A stretch of 9,760 nucleotides of DNA from positions 1-9,760 of the forward strand of contig JAUXEW010000085.1 of NCBI GenBank assembly GCA_030620375.1, given 5' to 3'. The position numbers were made by a program, and so were the translations under genes. How positions within the stretch are numbered: the first letter of the stretch is position 1; every line of letters starts with the position of its first letter. The notes under the pieces are model-generated. The model was not told the DNA's origin, searched no databases, and was given only the letters and a program-made list of their open reading frames with translations. This document shows positions 6,233 to 9,760 of the stretch, in pieces. Origin of the DNA: Desulfobacteraceae bacterium. Its GTDB lineage: Bacteria; Desulfobacterota; Desulfobacteria; Desulfobacterales; UBA5616.

Positions 6233-7168
6233 TTATGACGACAAAATCTTGCGGGCCTTGTCGACGTCTTTATTAATCTGATTAGACAACTCCGTAATAC
6301 CGGAAAATTTTTTTTCATCCCTTATTCTTTTTACAAAATTGACACGAATCTTTTCCCCGTAAATATTATCGCTAAAGTCGAGAAGATGAACTTCAACCGT
6401 ATAAATATGGTCATCAAATGTGGGGCTGTAACCGATATTGGCGACCCCTTTATGCTTACTGCCTTTACATTCCACCGTTACGGCATAGACGCCGACTTTG
6501 GGGCACAATTCATCATACAGATTGATATTGGCCGTGGGGAATCCAAGCAGTTTGCCGCCTCTGTTTCGTCCGGTTTTGACAGTGCCCCGAATTTGATAGT
6601 GCCGGCCGAGCATTTGCTGGACACCCGAGACTTTTCCGGCCATAACCAGTTCTCGAATTCTGGTACTGCTGATTCTTTTTTCATGTCCGTTTGGGGGTGA
6701 GATCCAATCGGCAACAATGACCTCGAAGTCCAGGCGGTTTCCAAAGGTTTTTAGCAGGTCAAAGTTGCCCTCCCGGTTTTTTCCAAAGGTATAATCTTTA
6801 CCGATGACAATGGCCTTCATCCCGACTTGTTGAATCAGAATGTCTTCAATAAATTGAGAGGCCTCGATATCAGCAAATTCCCAGGTAAAGGGTATGCAGA
6901 TCAGGACATCAATCCCGGAACGACTGATAAGCTCTATTTTTTGTTCATATAAAGTGATCAACGGGGGATGTCCGTTTTGCTTTAATACCTTAATCGGATG
7001 GGGTTCAAAGGTTATGGCAATAGATGTTCCATTGATTGCTTCGGCCTTTTCAATCACCTGGTGAAATAACGCCTGATGACCGATATGGAAACCATCGAAA
7101 TTTCCGATGGTGACCACAGCGTCTTTAAATGGCGACGTAACTTTATCCAGACTATCAATTAGCTCCAT
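6233..7168 (-). CDS. ribF: Bifunctional riboflavin kinase / FAD synthetase
   Basis: RibF phosphorylates riboflavin to FMN and adenylylates FMN to FAD. From the ATG at 7168 the product has 311 residues, a normal length. The N-terminal FMN adenylyltransferase domain has the nucleotidyltransferase motif TIGNFDGFHIGH (20-31), FGKNREGNFD (128-137) and ISSTRIRELV (166-175). The C-terminal riboflavin kinase domain has GRNRGGKLLGFPTANI (200-215), GVANIGYSPTF (241-251), VEVHLLDF with the probable catalytic Glu259, and KIRDEKKF-like RIRDEKKF near the end. The frame extends to a TTG at 7192. The ATG is preferred: GGGGA lies 9 nt upstream, relatives begin similarly (MEII-type), and a perfect TATAAT at 7197-7192 would start transcription downstream of the TTG. 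It heads the minus-strand block, divergent from tRNA-Leu. Confidence 0.95.
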   Translation of the reverse strand: MELIDSLDKVTSPFKDAVVTIGNFDGFHIGHQALFHQVIEKAEAINGTSIAITFEPHPIKVLKQNGHPPLITLYEQKIELISRSGIDVLICIPFTWEFADIEASQFIEDILIQQVGMKAIVIGKDYTFGKNREGNFDLLKTFGNRLDFEVIVADWISPPNGHEKRISSTRIRELVMAGKVSGVQQMLGRHYQIRGTVKTGRNRGGKLLGFPTANINLYDELCPKVGVYAVTVECKGSKHKGVANIGYSPTFDDHIYTVEVHLLDFSDNIYGEKIRVNFVKRIRDEKKFSGITELSNQINKDVDKARKILSS

Positions 7169-7191
7169 GGTTTCATTTCCCCGGGGGTCCA

Positions 7192-7197
7192 ATTATA
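7192..7197 (-). promoter_or_regulatory. Candidate -10 element of the ribF promoter
   Basis: On the minus strand this hexamer is a perfect TATAAT. A -35 at the usual distance is poor (TTCGTT at 7221-7216 with an 18-nt spacer). A start about 7 nt downstream would give a leader of roughly 17-20 nt that carries the GGGGA ribosome site of the ATG at 7168. The call rests on the -10 alone. Confidence 0.4.
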
Positions 7198-7200
7198 AAC

Positions 7201-7227
7201 TTGACATTTTATTTAAACGAATATAGT
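7201..7227 (+). promoter_or_regulatory. Candidate promoter of tRNA-Leu
   Basis: The -35 is a perfect TTGACA (7201-7206) and the -10 is TATAGT (7222-7227), with a 15-nt spacer, shorter than the optimal 17. Transcription would start about 45 nt before the mature tRNA 5' end. It lies back to back with the candidate ribF promoter on the other strand, so the roughly 110-nt gap serves both directions. The short spacer lowers confidence. Confidence 0.4.
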
Positions 7228-7279
7228 TAAATCATCTCCGAGATTAAATCAATATTTTTTAATAAGTTGTTTTTATTTT

Positions 7280-7366
7280 GCCGAAGTGGCGGAATTGGTA
7301 GACGCGCTAGGTTCAGGGTCTAGTGGATGTATTTCCGTGCGAGTTCGATTCTCGCCTTCGGCACCA
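7280..7366 (+). tRNA. tRNA-Leu, anticodon CAG
   Basis: This is a complete class II tRNA that reads CUG. The acceptor stem GCCGAAG (7280-7286) pairs with CTTCGGC (7356-7362). The discriminator is A at 7363 and CCA is encoded (7364-7366). The anticodon stem is 7307-7311 with 7319-7323 (last pair G-U), and the loop TTCAGGG holds CAG at 7314-7316. The 15-nt variable arm (7324-7338) can form a GGA/TCC stem, as expected for leucine tRNAs. The T-stem GCGAG/CTCGC (7339-7343, 7351-7355) flanks the loop TTCGATT. The D-loop contains the GGTAGA core. No interruption or duplicated 3' end is seen nearby. Confidence 0.97.
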
Positions 7367-7379
7367 CAAATATGTTTGA

Positions 7380-7416
7380 GGCTGTAATCTTAAAGGGTTA
7401 CAGCCTTTTTGTTTTT
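7380..7416 (+). terminator. Intrinsic terminator of tRNA-Leu
   Basis: A 10-bp stem, GGCTGTAATC (7380-7389) with GGTTACAGCC (7396-7405) and one G-U pair, encloses a 6-nt loop TTAAAG. It is followed directly by TTTTTGTTTTT (7406-7416). It begins 14 nt after the encoded CCA, the right place to end a single-gene tRNA transcript. Confidence 0.92.
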
Positions 7417-7613
7417 GAAGGGTGCGGATGGTTGTTTACTGAGAACTTACATTTTCAAGGCATTTTTTACTCATATATCTGAATAATCCAGGCTGAATAC
7501 ACTTTTCATCGTTTATCTCAATTGGATCTCAAATGCGCACAACCAGCTTACCACTTTGGCGCACTTTTTTTTAACTCGAATCCAATCTTAATCTATCCCG
7601 ATCCTTTTTTTAC

Positions 7614-7642
7614 TTGCCATAAGTATGAGTAAATCCTATGAT
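7614..7642 (+). promoter_or_regulatory. Sigma70-type promoter for the receiver/kinase operon
   Basis: A -35 TTGCCA (7614-7619) and a -10 TATGAT (7637-7642) are separated by exactly 17 nt; each hexamer matches consensus at 5 of 6 positions. Transcription would start near 7649 and leave a leader of about 150 nt. One arm of a 10-bp inverted repeat (7624-7633) lies inside the spacer, a position where a bound regulator could block RNA polymerase. Confidence 0.6.
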
Positions 7643-7790
7643 AACATACAAAATGAGCGTATAATTAGAGTATTTCGCGAGTTAAGATTTGACAGCACCG
7701 AAAGTGATACTTAATCCATCTTATGAGTTCATTTTTCCATCTGTAAGTGAAAAGAATCGAGTTCTGCGTTAAATCATGAGATCAGCGAGT

Positions 7791-7796
7791 GGAGAG
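7791..7796 (+). promoter_or_regulatory. Ribosome binding site deciding the receiver start
   Basis: GGAGAG lies 5 nt before a TTG at 7802 (7 nt counted from GGAG). It favours this TTG over the in-frame ATG at 7814, which would sit 17 nt from the site and would remove the strand-1 residues before the Asp8-Asp9 pair. Confidence 0.65.
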
Positions 7797-7801
7797 ATAC
7801 A

Positions 7802-8191
7802 TTGAAAAAAATAATGATTATCGATGATGAACCTGATATCAGAACATACCTGATGGCGGCTTTGGAAGACGAAGGTTACACAACCTGCACCATGGACGAA
7901 AGCGATCCTCTGGACAAGACCATCATGAGCGAGAAACCGGATTTAATCATTCTAGATATCATGATGCCTCAGCGATCGGGCATATCCATATATAAAGAAC
8001 TGAAGATAGCCGCGTCACTGAGCGATATTCCCGTTGTTTTAATCACTGGAATGACACCGGAAAAAGATTTCATGGAAGAAGGATATAAAGAACTTATCGG
8101 TGATACCTCGATCTCTCTTCCGGACGGATTCATTGAAAAGCCGATTCAGTTACCGAAATTAATGGAACTGGTAGATAATTTATTAAAGTAA
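7802..8191 (+). CDS. Single-domain (CheY-like) response regulator
   Basis: This 129-residue protein is a stand-alone receiver domain with no output domain. It has the acidic pair Asp8-Asp9 (IIDDEPD), the phospho-acceptor Asp52 in ILDIMMP, Thr82 in LITGMTP and Lys113 in IEKPIQLP, that is, all residues needed for phosphorylation and Mg2+ binding. The segment 86-109 between Thr82 and Lys113 is longer than in CheY and may alter the beta4-alpha5 surface. The start is TTG with GGAGAG upstream. It is followed 10 nt later by a sensor kinase gene on the same strand, so it is probably that kinase's partner, acting through a phosphorelay or protein-protein contact rather than by binding DNA. It probably shares the promoter at 7614-7642. 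Confidence 0.93.
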   Translation: MKKIMIIDDEPDIRTYLMAALEDEGYTTCTMDESDPLDKTIMSEKPDLIILDIMMPQRSGISIYKELKIAASLSDIPVVLITGMTPEKDFMEEGYKELIGDTSISLPDGFIEKPIQLPKLMELVDNLLK

Positions 8192-8201
8192 AGGATAATT
8201 T

Positions 8202-9760
8202 ATGGCAACTCCAATCGGTCTTAATAACTGGATCAAAGATAATCTCTTTAACGTGCTGCCCATATCGATTGCCGTGATAGACCATGAGTTCAACCTGGTA
8301 TATGCCAATAGGGCCTTTGAACAGATGTTCGGTTCATGGAAAAACAGGAAATGCTATTCCGTATACAAAAATCGCAATTCCCTGTGCCTGGACTGCAAAG
8401 GGGCTGAAGCCTTTAAGGACGGCATTTCCCGAGTTAACTCGGAAGTCGGTTATAATAAAAGCGGACGGCTTACACGCTATATAAAACATACCATTCCTGT
8501 TGTGGATGATGATGGCAATATACCATTCCTGGTGGAAATGGCAACCGATGTCACCGAACCCGAACAGATTCGGAGAGAACACCAACTTCTATTCGATCAG
8601 GTTCCCTGCAATATTCTGTTAATAGACAGGGACTTTCGCATCGTAAAAACCAATAAAAACGTTAGAGAAGTTTTGGGAGATATTGAAGGGAAACACTGTT
8701 TTCAAGCGCTAAAGGGATTAGATCACCAATGTTCCGAATGTACGGCCAGCCAAGCTTTTGCCGATGGTAAAATGCATACCGGTCTCCACATCTGGAAGTC
8801 CAACACGGGAGAAAAAATATACTCCCAGGTCACCACCGTACCTCTGGATGAGGGTGATGGTGTATTTAATCTGGTAATGGAGATGGCAGTTGATATCACA
8901 CAGAACCTTAAACTCGAAGATGAATTAAAGCTCGCACATGCCTTTATGGGGTCCATGATAGCCACATCCATAGACGGCAGAATTGCATTGGATAACAATG
9001 ATGAGGTGTCGATCTTTAATTCGGCGGCTCGTAAAATATTCAAGATCGGTGATACAAGGCGTGTTACTAAGGAAGAACTCGCTTTCATGCTGCCTAGAGA
9101 TTTTTTGGCTCAGGTCTCTTCCGGTTCCGGGAGTGTGTATTTGCCTGAAACGGAGGTGCGAGACATCGAAGGCCACAAAATTCCGGTGCGTTTGCGCGGC
9201 GTCCAAATTATGGTGGACGACCAATCAATGGGAAAGGCCTTTATGGTTCAGGACCTGCGTGAGATCAAACAGCTTGAGAGTGAGAAATTGGAAGCCGAAC
9301 GGCTTGCTGCTGTCGGGCAGACCGTCGCTGGTTTGGCCCACGGCGTAAAAAATCTTATAACAGGCCTGGAGGGTGGCATGTATATGCTGAATTCCGGTAT
9401 AAATAAAAGCAATATTGAACGAGTTGAAAAAGGAATAGAAATGCTCGATCGCAATATCGACCGTGTTTCAACCTTTGTTAAAGAATTTCTCAACTTTTCC
9501 AAAGGTCGTATAATCAAGGCAAAACTGTGTGATCCGGTCGAAATTGCGAAAGAAGTGGTCGATTTATACTCCCCTAAGGCCAGGGAACTTGGTATAGCGT
9601 TAATATGCGAACAGGCAGGTGATATTCAACCGGCTTCAATAGATAATGAAAGCATGCATGAATGCCTGACAAATCTGGTTGGCAATGCTATTGATGCCTG
9701 CATGATGAGTGAGAACAAGGATAAATGCCATGTGTGGGTCCGAATCTTTGAGAAAAACAA
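8202..9760 (+). CDS. Cytoplasmic multi-PAS sensor histidine kinase (3' end beyond the window)
   Basis: The frame runs open for 519 codons from the ATG at 8202 (AAGGA 6 nt upstream) to the right edge. There is no membrane segment, so it senses in the cytoplasm. Domains in order: PAS1 (about 13-120, ending TDVTEPEQ), PAS2 (about 128-238, ending VDITQNLK), a weaker PAS-like region (about 247-355), a short linker helix (356-368), HisKA (about 365-437) and the start of the HATPase domain with its N-box NLVGNAIDA (491-499). The phospho-acceptor is His380 in VAGLAHGVKN; the residue after it is Gly where most HisKA kinases have Glu. PAS1 has Cys51, Cys62 and Cys65; PAS2 has Cys166, Cys177 and Cys180, the same C-x10-C-x2-C spacing. 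Redox or metal sensing is an inference from these. The ATP-binding G-boxes lie outside the window. The preceding receiver is its likely partner. Confidence 0.93.
   Translation, partial: MATPIGLNNWIKDNLFNVLPISIAVIDHEFNLVYANRAFEQMFGSWKNRKCYSVYKNRNSLCLDCKGAEAFKDGISRVNSEVGYNKSGRLTRYIKHTIPVVDDDGNIPFLVEMATDVTEPEQIRREHQLLFDQVPCNILLIDRDFRIVKTNKNVREVLGDIEGKHCFQALKGLDHQCSECTASQAFADGKMHTGLHIWKSNTGEKIYSQVTTVPLDEGDGVFNLVMEMAVDITQNLKLEDELKLAHAFMGSMIATSIDGRIALDNNDEVSIFNSAARKIFKIGDTRRVTKEELAFMLPRDFLAQVSSGSGSVYLPETEVRDIEGHKIPVRLRGVQIMVDDQSMGKAFMVQDLREIKQLESEKLEAERLAAVGQTVAGLAHGVKNLITGLEGGMYMLNSGINKSNIERVEKGIEMLDRNIDRVSTFVKEFLNFSKGRIIKAKLCDPVEIAKEVVDLYSPKARELGIALICEQAGDIQPASIDNESMHECLTNLVGNAIDACMMSENKDKCHVWVRIFEKN

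Larger units (their letters stand above)
7417..7801 (+). other. Non-coding stretch upstream of the two-component genes
   Basis: This AT-rich gap of 385 nt has no convincing ORF on either strand and no RNA gene I recognise. It holds a sigma70-type promoter (7614-7642), a second isolated TATAAT (7660-7665) and a leader of about 150 nt ending in the receiver gene's ribosome site (7791-7796). It also has short repeats: GCGCAC twice, 24 bp apart (7535-7540 and 7559-7564); a 10-bp inverted pair, 7466-7475 with 7624-7633; and an 8-bp inverted pair, 7571-7578 with 7678-7685. These could be operators, but repeats of this length are expected by chance. Confidence 0.6.

Noticed and set aside
3497..6236. 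10-bp repeat ATTGGCTTAT at 3497-3506 and 6227-6236, each just after a gene stop
   Set aside because: Dozens of 10-bp repeat pairs are expected by chance in about 9.8 kb, and there is no further similarity around the two copies.
7555..7580. Possible sigma54 promoter around TTGGCGCAC
   Set aside because: The GG at -24 has no GC at the required distance; only a T-run follows.
7689..7717. TTGACA at 7689-7694 as a -35 for the receiver gene
   Set aside because: At 16-18 nt spacing there is no acceptable -10 (TAATCC is poor), whereas TTGCCA-N17-TATGAT upstream is much better.
8334..9517. Minus-strand and off-frame ORFs across the kinase region
   Set aside because: The plus-strand frame from 8202 is open to the window end and encodes PAS, HisKA and N-box motifs throughout, so the others are shadows.

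Overview
The window looks like the chromosome of a Gram-negative bacterium of the Desulfobacterota (formerly Deltaproteobacteria), most plausibly a Desulfobacterales-type sulfate reducer. The evidence is indirect: moderate GC, frequent GTG/TTG starts, a def-fmt-rsmB-PASTA-rpe-aroQ gene order, and a soluble multi-PAS histidine kinase with cysteine-rich PAS domains. No marker in the window fixes the genus.

Positions 1-7192 hold a minus-strand housekeeping block. Read in transcription order, it begins with ribF (FAD synthesis) and a TIGR00374/UPF0104-type polytopic membrane protein. A hairpin with a U-tract follows, and then a tightly packed set: def and fmt (N-formyl-methionine cycle), rsmB (16S rRNA m5C methylation), a membrane-anchored protein with three PASTA repeats, a possible 28-residue ORF, rpe (pentose phosphate pathway / Calvin cycle) and aroQ (shikimate pathway). 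The def/fmt and rsmB/PASTA pairs overlap by 4 nt (TTGA and GTGA), which points to translational coupling. aroQ runs off the left edge and carries an in-frame TAA in the middle of the gene; the frame downstream still encodes the rest of the family's conserved residues.

Positions 7193-7416 hold divergent promoter-like sequences, a complete tRNA-Leu(CAG) gene with encoded CCA, and a strong intrinsic terminator. Positions 7417-7801 are non-coding; they carry a good sigma70-type promoter and a long leader for the genes that follow.

Positions 7802-9760 hold a plus-strand two-component pair: a stand-alone CheY-like receiver with a TTG start, then a cytoplasmic PAS-PAS-(PAS)-HisKA-HATPase sensor kinase cut by the right edge. 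The kinase has two features worth a second look: the same C-x10-C-x2-C triad in both N-terminal PAS domains, and an H-box with Gly instead of Glu after the phospho-acceptor His.

I see no CRISPR array, insertion sequence, phage gene or obvious novel defence or biosynthetic system. The most notable items are the interrupted aroQ, the Cys-triad kinase, the kinase-less PASTA protein and the possible small ORF.
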